Below are positions 52,383 through 61,678 of a stretch of DNA of 64,000 bases, in pieces; within the stretch, counting starts at the first letter, position 1; each line of letters opens with the position of its first letter. The DNA comes from RUG369 sp050949645. GTDB lineage: Bacteria > Planctomycetota > Planctomycetia > Pirellulales > Thermoguttaceae. The DNA is taken from NCBI GenBank assembly GCA_050949645.1, contig JBMNGC010000001.1:1612001-1676000 (forward strand), read 5' to 3'. The position numbers were made by a program, and so were the translations under genes. The notes below the pieces were generated by a model. That model saw nothing but the letters and a program-made list of their open reading frames with translations. It did not search any database and had not been told where the DNA came from.

Positions 52383-53564
52383 TCAACCGTCTCGGAGACT
52401 CCAACGCAACTGGCCGCACGCGGCGTTGACGCCGTCGCCTTTCCTAAAGCGAACTTTAACCTGAATCCCAGAATTCTCAAGCGCGGAGACAAAGCGTTGC
52501 ACCGCCGCGTTCGGAGGCGTCTTGAAGGAAAACTCGGGCGCTGGATTGTATGGTATGACGTTAACGATCGCCGTCTTATTGCGCAGAAGGCGCGCAAGCT
52601 CAAGCGCGTTGTCAACCGACGAGTTAATGCCGTCGAGGAGGATATACTCATAGGTTATGCGACGACCGGTCGCTTGAAAAAAGTAATCCGCCGCCGCGAG
52701 AACCTCGGCGATCGGATGAACGCGGTTCTGAGGCATAATCTGATCGCGGATACGGTCGTTCGGAGCGTGCAGCGAAACCGCAAGCTTGTAGGGAACTTTC
52801 GCGTCGGCAAGTCGACGGATACCCGAGGGACGACCGACCGTTGAAATCGTAACGCGACGATTACCAAGATCGAATCCGTCGGGGGAAGTCGCGATCTCGA
52901 GCGCGGGCAGGAGCGCGTCAAGGTTGAGCGTAGGCTCGCCGATCCCCATGACGACAATATGCGTGAGTCGTTCGCCCTTTGGCAGGAGCGCGTTAAGTCT
53001 CAAAATTTCTTCGACGATCTCGCTCGTCGTCAAATTACGCACGAACCCTCCGAGCCCGCTCGCGCAGAACGCGCACCCCATCGCGCATCCGACCTGCACG
53101 CTCAAGCATGCGGTTCGGTGATCGCGATCGTCGCGCAAGAGCACGCACTCGACGCGGCGACCGTCGCGCCATTCGATCAGAAGCTTTTCAGAGCCGTCGT
53201 CGGAGATCGACTTGGCGACAAGCCGTCCTTCGAAGGCGGAATCAGGCGCGTCGCAGTCGTCGGGCTCCATCTCAACGCGAGAGTCGTTGCGAATAAGGAG
53301 GGGATTAGGACTGGGCGCGTCCGTTTCAGGTCGCGCGAAGAGAGAGGCAAGGAGCGAACGCGTCTCTTTAGAGAGGTCGGTCATCTGGGAAAAACGCGAC
53401 GTCTTGCGAGAAAAGAGCCAGCGTCGAACCTGATCGACGCGATAACCAGGCAGTCCAAGCTCTTGAAAGAGTTCGGTCAGTTCTTTTTTGGAATAAGAGA
53501 GCAAAGGTCGATATTGTCGTTTGTCTTCCAACTCTGTGGCCTCGAAGTAAGATGGCGTCCGCAT
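52383..53564 (-). CDS. rlmN: 23S rRNA (adenine-2503) methyltransferase RlmN
   Basis: 393 residues, radical SAM enzyme. The CxxxCxxC cluster (CAMGCAFC, Cys 158/162/165) and GGFVRNLTTSEIVEE follow the N-terminal accessory domain; MGIGEPTLN and SVDNALELARLL are also seen. The C-terminal Cys in NAACGQLR, about residue 384, takes the methyl group transiently. It methylates A2503 of 23S rRNA and some tRNAs. About 50 N-terminal residues include EKKELTELFQELGLPGYR-like sequence. Confidence 0.95.
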   Translation of the reverse strand: MRTPSYFEATELEDKRQYRPLLSYSKKELTELFQELGLPGYRVDQVRRWLFSRKTSRFSQMTDLSKETRSLLASLFARPETDAPSPNPLLIRNDSRVEMEPDDCDAPDSAFEGRLVAKSISDDGSEKLLIEWRDGRRVECVLLRDDRDHRTACLSVQVGCAMGCAFCASGLGGFVRNLTTSEIVEEILRLNALLPKGERLTHIVVMGIGEPTLNLDALLPALEIATSPDGFDLGNRRVTISTVGRPSGIRRLADAKVPYKLAVSLHAPNDRIRDQIMPQNRVHPIAEVLAAADYFFQATGRRITYEYILLDGINSSVDNALELARLLRNKTAIVNVIPYNPAPEFSFKTPPNAAVQRFVSALENSGIQVKVRFRKGDGVNAACGQLRWSLRDG

Positions 53565-53632
53565 TTCTGCGACTCAACGAGTTATAGGCGATGAATGATT
53601 TCGCGACCGGCGCTCGCGCGGCGCGCCGACGG

Positions 53633-56632
53633 CTATTCGGCGCCGCGGTCTGCATCGCGCGATTCGTCCTGCGGATTCGTCCGCAATATTCTGAGACGTC
53701 GACGCAAGCGCCGGCGTGTCGTCTTCGTTGTCGCCGGCGTCGCGGAGTCGTCAAGGGGCGCCGGCTCGTCAAGCGTCTCTGGCGCTTCCCCTCCGCGGCG
53801 GTATTTCCGGCACGCGTCGATCTCTTCGCGAACCCAGTCGACGGCGCCGGCATTCTTGAGAAGTCGCGCCATCGCGTCGACATGCATACCGAAATCGCTC
53901 GTTTTATCGCGCGCGACGCGCCGCGGACGACCAAAGATCGGCCAGGCGCAGAATCCGGCGATCATCGCCAGAATGGCGAAATGCCATATGAAGATCGTAA
54001 AGGGAGTCGCATGAGCGAGTGAAAAGCGTCCGTCCGGTTTCTTACGCACGTAGCGTTCCTGGTCGGATTTCTTAACGTATTGGAAATTACTGGACATGGC
54101 GAAGGCGATCTTCTGATCCAGGTTGAATTCCTCGACAAGCCGCGCGGCGATTTTGCGGTTCGTCTCGTCAGTTAATCCGAAGTTCGATAGGAAGGACGTC
54201 GAATTCACGAGCAAAACCTCGCCGCTCTCGACTCGACGACGGCAAACAATCGGCACGCCGTCGTGCGAGAGGAGCGTTTCCGTACCTTCGCCGGGCTCAA
54301 GTCGAACGCGTTCGCGGAACGGAGCGCTCTTCGGCAGTCGCGAAGTCCAGCTCGGGTCGCCGTCAAACTCCTTCTCCTCGTAGAGATCGACCTTCGTTAC
54401 GTCAATATAGTACTGACGAAACCAGAAATCAGACTGATACGGAAAAGTTTCCGGAGCCCAATCAGCGCCAAAATCGACGCCGTTCAACCAGGCGTCTCTA
54501 TCGTCGAAAAATATCGAGTTGACCCTGTCGGAATAGATATCAGTGACGGACTTTGGCTCTTCTTGGAGATACGTCGCAAGGATCGCGTAAAGCCTGCCAA
54601 GTCGCTCCGCTTCGTTTTCTCCGAAATCATCCTCCAAATCGCTGAAATCAAAATCAGACTCTCGGAGCCTCTGATCATTCTTAAGATTCTCTAGAAAATC
54701 TCGCAGCGCCGACAGGAGCTCGGCGGCGTCGTTCGCGTCTTTAATCGCTTGCCTGATCTCCGTCGAAAACGCCTCGATGCCAGCGTCTCCACGATAGCCT
54801 GTCACCTTGTATCCTAGCTTGCGAATCTTGTTAAATTCCGTCAACAATTCGGAAGCAGAAACTGAACCTCCCACCGTCGAAACAAAACGATTGAGTGTTT
54901 GCGCGCGCGTCTTGCGAGCGTTCAGTTCATTCTTTCTATTTGCAACAAATTTTTTAGGAGGAGTCCGATATTCGTTCCCCGGCAACGCCTTAAGTGGGAA
55001 AAACGCCGCCCATCCGTCGGCAAGGCGAGATTTACATTCTTCAATGTACTTGCTTTTTTCAGGTTCCTGGTAATTTTTCTCAACCTGCGCGAGCGCGGCG
55101 CGCCAATATTCCCATTCGCTATTCTGATCGTTCAGAACGACGATGAACTTACGACCGGGCTTTTCTCCGAGCCATTTGGCGATCTCCTCGGGGGCATTGG
55201 ATTCACTCACGCCATAGTAGCGTTGCACGGTGGACGCGCTGTAAAATTTCCAGTTTGAATCGGGAAGGCAAAACTTGGTCCAGTCGTCCGTGTTACTAGA
55301 CGCATATCGATTGAGCATCGATCGCCATGCGTCAACGCGCGCCTGCGCCGCCTTCTCACGGTCATCGGCACAATCGGCGCCATCGGAGCCTTCTTTAGAC
55401 GAATCCACCTCGACGTTCGCCGCGCGCCACCCAAAGAACTCAGACGCGACGGACAACTTGCTATCCGTCGGAGCCGTCAGAATCCAGCTGCCTTCTCCGT
55501 ATCGGTCGCCAGTGTAAAACCAGACGATCGTTTCGTAATCGTCGAGCGCGCCTCCCTGCATGCCGAAGATCGTGACGTAGTCGACGCCAACGGACGCCTG
55601 AGATTTGCAATAGCGGTAAAACGTGTCGACGCCATTAAGCCCTTTATTTGAGTTATATTCCGCGTTAAAAGCATACTGGTCGCGCCAATACTCTTTGCAG
55701 CCGGCAAGGGGGAAAAGACAGGAAAGCGCGACGAGCAAGAGAAGCGACGACGATTTGGGACCGCTCCATTTCTGACGCTCGGCGCGAAGGCGAGCTTCCT
55801 CGCGCTCTTGCTCGAGTCGCAACTTGAGCTCGTCCTCTTCGCGCATCATTTGCGCGAAGGACTCGCGCTGATTCCAGACCTTGTCGAAATCGCTCCGCGA
55901 GATGGAACGACCGCCAAAGTAGACGCGTTCAAATTCAATCATAACGCTGCGATAGAGTTCGCGTAATTGCGGCTTGTCCTCGAGTTCGCGCCAATATTCA
56001 AGGTTGGTCTTCCCTTTATCGAGGAAGACGACGTCGCGTTTATCCATTTCCACGAGAATCCAGCTGAAATAGAAAACGAGCGCGGAACGCAAATCGCCGC
56101 GCGCAAGCGCCTCTTCCGCCGCGCGGTCGAGATCGTCGTAGCGAACGCGCGCCTCCTCGGCAAGCGTTTCGATACGACGCTGGCGACGGCGAAGTTCTTC
56201 CGCTTTAAACCGTTGCCGAGCGCCTCTCTTGAGAAATTCTCTGATCCCATACCACAAGAGCAGACAAACGATGATCGTGAGCGCCGCGACCGACGCCCAT
56301 AGGGTCAAAACCTTCCACCACACTCGCTGATCCGCCGAGTCCTCCTCCTTCTCTTGGAGCGCCGGTGAAATTTCGACCTTCGTGTCGCGGGGTCGGTCAG
56401 GTAAGAAGACGACCGATTTCGATTTCGAGGAATACCAGGGGTAACCGCCCGACTTCGTCGCGCGGTCGAAGTTTTTTTCAACGGGGTCAGATTCGACTTT
56501 GGAGACGGAAGAATCGGCCGCGCTACATGGAATCGCGCAAAAGACGAGAACGAGGAGAAGAAGGAGCGTAACGGCGAGGGAAACGCTGGTCAAATGGCGA
56601 CGCGGTCGCGTCGACGCGACGTCAGTTTTCAT
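53633..56632 (-). CDS. DUF4129-DUF4350 fusion membrane protein
   Basis: 999 residues from an ATG that overlaps the stop of the gene upstream (56622) by 11 bases. An N-terminal signal/anchor (SLAVTLLLLLVLVFCAIPCSA) is followed by a TM helix (LWASVAALTIIVCLLLWY) and a DUF4129 domain (about 150-290, with LDKGKTNLEYWREL and RSVMIEFERVYFGG). A second hydrophobic stretch ends in a lipobox-like LFPLAGC (Cys312), after which a DUF4350 domain begins (GLNGVDTFYRYC, FYTGDRYGEGSW), with a last helix (IFIWHFAILAMIAGF) at about 870-890 and a cytoplasmic tail FGRPRR. In other planctomycetes these are usually two genes. It could be an ancient fusion of two adjacent genes whose second signal was kept as an internal membrane segment. 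Confidence 0.75.
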   Translation of the reverse strand: MKTDVASTRPRRHLTSVSLAVTLLLLLVLVFCAIPCSAADSSVSKVESDPVEKNFDRATKSGGYPWYSSKSKSVVFLPDRPRDTKVEISPALQEKEEDSADQRVWWKVLTLWASVAALTIIVCLLLWYGIREFLKRGARQRFKAEELRRRQRRIETLAEEARVRYDDLDRAAEEALARGDLRSALVFYFSWILVEMDKRDVVFLDKGKTNLEYWRELEDKPQLRELYRSVMIEFERVYFGGRSISRSDFDKVWNQRESFAQMMREEDELKLRLEQEREEARLRAERQKWSGPKSSSLLLLVALSCLFPLAGCKEYWRDQYAFNAEYNSNKGLNGVDTFYRYCKSQASVGVDYVTIFGMQGGALDDYETIVWFYTGDRYGEGSWILTAPTDSKLSVASEFFGWRAANVEVDSSKEGSDGADCADDREKAAQARVDAWRSMLNRYASSNTDDWTKFCLPDSNWKFYSASTVQRYYGVSESNAPEEIAKWLGEKPGRKFIVVLNDQNSEWEYWRAALAQVEKNYQEPEKSKYIEECKSRLADGWAAFFPLKALPGNEYRTPPKKFVANRKNELNARKTRAQTLNRFVSTVGGSVSASELLTEFNKIRKLGYKVTGYRGDAGIEAFSTEIRQAIKDANDAAELLSALRDFLENLKNDQRLRESDFDFSDLEDDFGENEAERLGRLYAILATYLQEEPKSVTDIYSDRVNSIFFDDRDAWLNGVDFGADWAPETFPYQSDFWFRQYYIDVTKVDLYEEKEFDGDPSWTSRLPKSAPFRERVRLEPGEGTETLLSHDGVPIVCRRRVESGEVLLVNSTSFLSNFGLTDETNRKIAARLVEEFNLDQKIAFAMSSNFQYVKKSDQERYVRKKPDGRFSLAHATPFTIFIWHFAILAMIAGFCAWPIFGRPRRVARDKTSDFGMHVDAMARLLKNAGAVDWVREEIDACRKYRRGGEAPETLDEPAPLDDSATPATTKTTRRRLRRRLRILRTNPQDESRDADRGAE

Positions 56633-57638
56633 GAGTCGTCTCCTTATCCTCCTCCGCGTTGACGACGTCAGGCGCAGGAGTCGCGTTGGACGCGTTAAGG
56701 TCAGAATCAAGCGTAAGAGGACCAAGCGTTCTGAGACGTCGGCGAGCGCGACCGTGCGCGCCTCCGTCCGTCGCGTCAGCGAGCGAAACGCCAAGCCTGA
56801 CGAGCTCCGTCTTGAAGGTTAAATCGACGTCCCAGCCTTCGCAGGAAATACGGTAATTAATGTAATTACAGAAGTTATAGACGACGTTGAAGAGTCGGCA
56901 CGCCATAAGGAACGTTGGGAAGACGAATATCGTCGAAATGAACCACGACAAAACTCTGTCGCCCATGATCGTTGAAATAAAAAAGTAGCTTATGACACAA
57001 CCGAAAACGACGCCGGCTAAAATATAGAATTCCGTGCCGATGAACGCGGAAAACGCCTCCGTTCCGACGTCGGCGGAATTAATATTTTTGACGCGTCGCC
57101 TCGTCGAGAGACGTCCGGCGCGGCCAAAGAACGGATGACGCTCTAACAGGATCGTTTCAGGATAGAACGAACGGAATCGGATAACCCTCGTAAACACGAG
57201 GTAATAGAATAGCTGGAAAAGCCTCTGCCGCCATTCTCTAAAGACGCGTTTAACTGGAATTTTCTCGTCTCCGGAAAAGAGCCAAATTCCAAGATATTCC
57301 GTTACGAGCGACCCTACGAACTGTACTTCAAGCGTAATGGTAAGCCATACCCAGAACGCAAGGGAAACAAAACTCCAAAAGTAGTGGGAAAAATGGAAGA
57401 CCGCGTCATATTGGGAGCCGCTCCAGAAGGACAAGCCAAAGGCTTCGAACAGAAAGAACCAGAAGACGTAATTAAGAATGAGCGTGGGAAGCGCCAATAC
57501 CATAAAGTAGAGCGCCGCCGGTTTGAATTCGCTGCAAACGACGCGCGTCGCAAGGTCCCGCACTTCATTGAGCGTACGCTTCCGGATGACGATCTTCGGG
57601 CGCTTCCAGTTCTGCAAAGGGTCGTCTTGAGGTTTCAC
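56622..57638 (-). CDS. Polytopic membrane protein of the SpoIIM-DUF4129 cluster
   Basis: 338 residues from a GTG start with AGAGGAAG 6 bases upstream. Helices are FMVLALPTLILNYVFWFFL, a further pair around residues 80-105 and FISTIFVFPTFLMACRL. The family is not recognised; it occupies the position often held by an RDD-type or uncharacterised protein in such clusters. The C-terminal 40 residues are disordered and rich in Ala, Asn and Thr. It overlaps the next gene and lies 94 bases after the SpoIIM gene, so they are one unit. Confidence 0.7.
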   Translation of the reverse strand: MKPQDDPLQNWKRPKIVIRKRTLNEVRDLATRVVCSEFKPAALYFMVLALPTLILNYVFWFFLFEAFGLSFWSGSQYDAVFHFSHYFWSFVSLAFWVWLTITLEVQFVGSLVTEYLGIWLFSGDEKIPVKRVFREWRQRLFQLFYYLVFTRVIRFRSFYPETILLERHPFFGRAGRLSTRRRVKNINSADVGTEAFSAFIGTEFYILAGVVFGCVISYFFISTIMGDRVLSWFISTIFVFPTFLMACRLFNVVYNFCNYINYRISCEGWDVDLTFKTELVRLGVSLADATDGGAHGRARRRLRTLGPLTLDSDLNASNATPAPDVVNAEEDKETTHEN

Positions 57639-57732
57639 AGACGCTTCCTCTCATTTGTTACATCTCGGATCATGGTCAACGCATACAATACCAACGCGTT
57701 ATGGTCGCAGCAGAACGTCTATTGCGACGCGA

Positions 57733-58854
57733 TCAACCGTCGGAGATCGCGGTCGTCGTCCCAACGCTTTTAATTTCGGTGCGGCTTACTCCGACGTCCG
57801 CAGAGTTTTGCCAGAAGGCGCGCGCCGCCTCGACAAAGCCGACGTCCCTATATCGACGCAGGATCGACAATCCGCCAAGCGCGACGAAGTACACGAGCAA
57901 CACGACGATCGAAAGCCAGAAAATCATTCGTTTAATCATCAACGCATTGAGCCAGGTTCCGTCGAGCCAGGTCATTGGATTCGGCGATATAAACGCTTCG
58001 ATGCACGCCGCGATGGAGAAGAGCGCGAACCCGACAAAGATCGCCGGCGAAGCCTTGATCGCCGCGCGGCGCAATGATTCGACGCGCGTGTAACCGCGCG
58101 TCATGACGAGTCCGAAGCCCAAGCGCATCCCCGCCGCCGCTGAAAGAACAATCGCCGTGAGTTCAAAGGGCCCGTGCGCCGTCGTAAATTCCGTGAAACG
58201 CGCCGCGACGTCCGGACTACACTGGGGGCCAAGCATATATCCATATACAACGCCGAGCCAAATCGCGTTAAGCGCCAGAATCAAGAACCCAGGAATCGCG
58301 CCGAGAATCCCGAACGCAAAACATTTTAGCCCGATCCCGGCGTTATTCCGTAAATAAAATGACGCCATAGGGAGCCGTTCGAAAAAGTTGGATGAAAAAT
58401 CACGACTATACATATCGTTGAGCTGTGCGATCACGCCGGGTCCAAGCAGGTCACTCGCAAAGCTGGCGTCGTGCTTCGCAAGGTATCCGCCTACCAGGAA
58501 ACATCCCCAGAATGCGACGAGCGCGATCCAGAAGGCGACGTCGGTCAGGATCCAACGTGGCGCGTCGAAAAAGATAATCGCTGAAAGCGATCGCGAGCGG
58601 CCGCCTTTCTGACGGTACAGCGTATTGTGCGCTAAAGCGACGAGTTCGTTAAGGCGCGCGACGGTCGGAGGAGGAAGATTGTATGATTCCGCAAGCGCAA
58701 GATCGCTACAGACCGCGCGATACAGGCTCGCAAAACGCGCTATTTCATCTGGCGACGCACGGAGCCCAAGAACGGGACGGCGCAGCTTGCGCGAAAGTTC
58801 TTCAAGCTCACGCCAGTCTGGTTCGCGACTCACGATTAGTTCGGCGACTGTCAT
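57733..58854 (-). CDS. Stage II sporulation protein M (SpoIIM) family membrane protein
   Basis: 373 residues. The N-terminal helical part (RELEELSRKLRRPV, about 15-85) is cytoplasmic, and AHNTLYRQKGGRSRS leads into the membrane domain. Helices are ILTDVAFWIALVAFWGCFL, then NNAGIGLKCFAFGILGAIPGF, LNAIWLGVVYGYMLG and TAHGPFELTAIVLSAAAGMRLG, the best family hallmark, with more at the end. In non-sporulating bacteria SpoIIM-type proteins accompany DUF4129/DUF4350 and MoxR-DUF58 genes; a function in envelope or cell-wall control is inferred. AAGGAT lies upstream. Confidence 0.9.
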   Translation of the reverse strand: MTVAELIVSREPDWRELEELSRKLRRPVLGLRASPDEIARFASLYRAVCSDLALAESYNLPPPTVARLNELVALAHNTLYRQKGGRSRSLSAIIFFDAPRWILTDVAFWIALVAFWGCFLVGGYLAKHDASFASDLLGPGVIAQLNDMYSRDFSSNFFERLPMASFYLRNNAGIGLKCFAFGILGAIPGFLILALNAIWLGVVYGYMLGPQCSPDVAARFTEFTTAHGPFELTAIVLSAAAGMRLGFGLVMTRGYTRVESLRRAAIKASPAIFVGFALFSIAACIEAFISPNPMTWLDGTWLNALMIKRMIFWLSIVVLLVYFVALGGLSILRRYRDVGFVEAARAFWQNSADVGVSRTEIKSVGTTTAISDG

Positions 58855-58950
58855 AAGAAGATCCTTTCACGCGGTGAGACGCCCGGAAAACCTCGCGACG
58901 ATACGCGAGCGCTAACGACGCAAACAACGAAGATTATAGACTCGGTTCAC

Positions 58951-58979
58951 TTGCCTTTTGACCGCGCCGACGGTATACT
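58951..58979 (+). promoter_or_regulatory. Promoter of the LOG-family gene
   Basis: TTGCCT (58951-58956), 17-base spacer, TATACT (58974-58979). It shows that the open frame starting at 58951 is not translated from there. Confidence 0.7.
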
Positions 58980-59061
58980 GTCATTTTACTTCCCATGCGT
59001 GGAAATTCAACTTGTAAGCGCAAAACGCGCCCTCATGTTTCGTGGAAACTGGAGTTTTAAT

Positions 59062-59970
59062 ATGCAGCCAAAAAAGTCCGACGTCGCCGACATTGAACAG
59101 AATCTTAAGCGCATCCTTGAGTCCCCCTGCTATCGCCTTGCGGAGGAGGACCTCGATTTTCTCAAAAGCGATTATGGGCGCGAATCGCGCGTCCTTGCGG
59201 AGTACACCAAGGTCGAGCGCGCGCTTGAAGACGCTCGCGTCGTCTCGACCGTCATTGTTTTCGGCAGCGCGCGAATCAAGTCGCCGAAAGAAGCGGAAGC
59301 TATGCTCAAGCGCGCTGAGCAGGAACTCGCCGACTCTCCGAATGAACAGGCAAAGATTGCCGCGCACGCCCAGGCAAAAACGGCGGTCGAATTCAGCAAA
59401 TATTACCAATCGGCGCGCGAATTCACCGAGCTCGTCGCGCATAAAAATAACGTTTTCAACGAAGAGATCAACAAACGCGGTGAAATTCGCGTTTCACGAG
59501 ATCGGCACTTCGTGATCTGCACCGGCGGCGGTCCAGGCGTCATGGAGGCTGCTAACCGAGGCGCATACGACGTCGGAGAAGCGTCGGTTGGACTCAATAT
59601 TAAGCTGCCCTTCGAGCAGGCTCCTAACCCGTTCATCTCCTCGGACCTCTGTTTTAACTTTCATTACTTCTCGATTCGCAAGCACCACTTCCTGCTGCGC
59701 GCCAAGGCGCTCGCATGCTTCCCCGGCGGCTTTGGAACATTTGACGAGCTCTTCGAAACGCTTACGCTCTGCCAGACGGGTAAGATGCAGAAGCTGCCGA
59801 TCATACTCTTCGGCAAAGACTTCTGGGACAAAGTCGTTAACTTCCAGTATCTCGTCGACGTCGGCATGATCTGCCCGAAAGATCTGGAGCTCTTCCACTA
59901 CGCCGAAACCGCGGAAGAGGGTTGGAAGATTATTGAAGACTTTTACAAAGACGCAGAGAAGAACGCCTGA
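59062..59970 (+). CDS. LOG/TIGR00730-family nucleotide phosphoribohydrolase
   Basis: 302 residues; start chosen at 59062 with GGAG 7 bases before it and the promoter upstream at 58951-58979. The Rossmann-fold region has CTGGGPGVMEAANRGAYD around residue 153, whose GGGxGxME motif is typical, and PGGFGTFDELFETLTL around residue 221, the second family motif. The first 120 residues form an extra helical region with a charged coiled-coil (EAEAMLKRAEQELADSPNEQ). It removes the ribosyl-5-phosphate from nucleotide monophosphates or cytokinin-type nucleotides; older annotations call it lysine decarboxylase, which is not supported. Confidence 0.88.
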   Translation: MQPKKSDVADIEQNLKRILESPCYRLAEEDLDFLKSDYGRESRVLAEYTKVERALEDARVVSTVIVFGSARIKSPKEAEAMLKRAEQELADSPNEQAKIAAHAQAKTAVEFSKYYQSAREFTELVAHKNNVFNEEINKRGEIRVSRDRHFVICTGGGPGVMEAANRGAYDVGEASVGLNIKLPFEQAPNPFISSDLCFNFHYFSIRKHHFLLRAKALACFPGGFGTFDELFETLTLCQTGKMQKLPIILFGKDFWDKVVNFQYLVDVGMICPKDLELFHYAETAEEGWKIIEDFYKDAEKNA

Positions 59971-60140
59971 TCTCTGACGCCGCGCTACCTTCACAAGTTG
60001 GCGGCTCCGAATATAATACATGTCGCGCGTCGAGATTGTTCGGCGCGTTCGCGAACCGAGCGATCGTCGCGCGACGCGCGTTCCTTTGTCGTTCCCGGCG
60101 GCGTTTATTAACGCACGCATTTATAGCAAAGCGCCAAAAA

Positions 60141-60446
60141 ATGAAAAATCACTCGATTTTACTCCGACTTTCCAGCGCGATCTTCTTCTTTATCCTCAGC
60201 TCGCCTATTCTGCTCGCGGCGGAAGACGCGGCAGAGGGCGATCCCGTCTGGGTCCTCAGCTACGCGGCGTTCATCTTCTTCGCCGCCGCGGTCGTTATGA
60301 TAGGGCTCTTTTTCTCGAAACGCAAAGAAACAAGCCTGGATATTGCAGAACAGAAGACGGCGACCAAGCTCCGCGCGGAGCGCGCCGCAGAGCGTCGCAA
60401 GGAAAAGCGCCGCGAACGCATGGCTGCCGCCAGAGCTCGTCGTTAA
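60141..60446 (+). CDS. Small membrane protein with basic cytoplasmic tail
   Basis: 101 residues, not recognised. The start MKNHSILLRLSSAIFFFILSS is a signal peptide ending around LLAAEDA; one membrane helix (VLSYAAFIFFAAAVVMIGLFF) follows, then a strongly charged Lys/Arg-rich C-terminus (RAERAAERRKEKRRERMAAARARR pattern, given in part). Topology: short outside segment, cytoplasmic tail. It lies 170 bases after the LOG gene on the same strand, so it may share its transcript. Function unknown. Confidence 0.65.
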   Translation: MKNHSILLRLSSAIFFFILSSPILLAAEDAAEGDPVWVLSYAAFIFFAAAVVMIGLFFSKRKETSLDIAEQKTATKLRAERAAERRKEKRRERMAAARARR

Positions 60447-60476
60447 TTTTCAAAGCGCCAGCTCAGCGCTCACTAA

Positions 60477-60518
60477 AACGCGAGAATCGCCGCGTCCAGA
60501 CTCGGCGATTCTCGCGTT
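60477..60518 (+). terminator. Strong hairpin, probable terminator
   Basis: ACGCGAGAATCGCCG (60478-60492) pairs perfectly with CGGCGATTCTCGCGT (60503-60517), a 15-bp stem with a 10-base loop, then TCTCTA. The T-run is weak, so it may be Rho-assisted. The rest up to 60667 shows no gene. Confidence 0.65.
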
Positions 60519-60667
60519 CTCTACATTGTCAGACGAGGCGTCGCGGAAGGTACGCAGAATAGGCGTCCTTCAAGCTCTGCAAGAGCCTCGATCGCGGAGA
60601 GTTAAGAATAACCCAAGGGCTGCGCCCGCGAACTATCCGCTGTTCGCTAGAATGGATTGTAGGTGAA

Positions 60668-61653
60668 ATGGACGCATGCGAGGAAACTCACATTAGAAAG
60701 ACGTCGCCCGGCGCCGCAGGATTAAAGCATCGAGACGCCCAGGAAATGCTGGGGACGGCGCAGGGTTTTCTCGCGTTCTTTATCTGGGGACTCTTCCCCC
60801 TCTACTTCGTGCTGCTGCGCGACGTGCCGCCGCTCGTAACGCTCGCCTTCCGCGCCGTCTTTACCACCGTGCTGGTCGCCCCTATGCTTCTGGCGCTGAA
60901 GCGCGGTCCGGCGATCATCCGCGCGCTGCGCAATCCGTGGTACGTCGTCGGGCTTTTTATTACCATGGCGACGACGGCGGCGAGTTGGGGATTCTTTATC
61001 TGGCTTGTCGCGCTCAACAAGACGACCTACGCGAGTCTCGGCAATTACGCATGCCCTCTCGTAACGGTTGCGTTCGCCGCCGTTGTCTTTCGCGAACGGC
61101 TTTCGAGGCTACAGCTCGTCGCGATTGTCCTTGCGGCGATCGCCGTCTTCGTCTTCGCGCTCGGAGTCGGACGATTCCCGTGGGAAAGCGTCGTTATCGC
61201 GTTCGTCTTCGCCATATACTCTGTTTTGCGCAAAAAGATGGACGTCGATTCCACAACGGCGCTGAGCGTCGAAACGCTCTTTGCGCTTCCGATCGGAATC
61301 GCCTACATTCTCTACGAAGCGTTTGCCGGTCCAATCCTTCCCGACTGGGCGACCACACCGAAAACGCTCATGCTCCTCGTCGGCGCCGGCGCGATCACGG
61401 CTGTTCCGATCCTGCTCTTCGGCGCCGCTGCGCAGCGCGCTCGACGACGACGTTGGCAATCCTCAACTATCTCACGCCAACGGGCCAGTTTCTCTGCGGC
61501 GTTTTATTTCTACACGAAGAAACGACGCTTTATCAGCGTCTGAGTTATCCGCTCGTGTGGCTCGCGCTCGCGTTCTTCACGATCGATCTGTTCCGTCGCG
61601 ACAAGGAATCGCAAGAGACTCATGAACAAGAAAAGGCGGTCCGCGAAGCCTGA
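60668..61653 (+). pseudogene. RarD-like EamA-family transporter with frameshift
   Basis: The intact protein would be about 328 residues with ten helices: FLAFFIWGLFPLYFVLL, NPWYVVGLFITMATTAASWGF, and the RarD-like TTYASLGNYACPLVTVAFA. At about 61435-61445 the frame changes: the first frame goes on into charged sequence and stops at 61543, while the missing last helices (LAILNYLTPTGQFLCGVLFL, PLVWLALAFFTIDLF) continue from about 61441 to 61653 in another frame. One inserted base there would restore the reading. The gene is otherwise intact, so it is a recent mutation or a sequencing error. AGGTGA precedes the ATG. Confidence 0.85.
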
Positions 61654-61678
61654 CTGACCGCCCTACGCTCTTCGCGTT

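Noticed and set aside
59062..59970. Lysine decarboxylase annotation for the LOG-family gene
   Set aside because: GGGxGxME and PGGxGT motifs belong to nucleotide phosphoribohydrolases; no PLP site is present.
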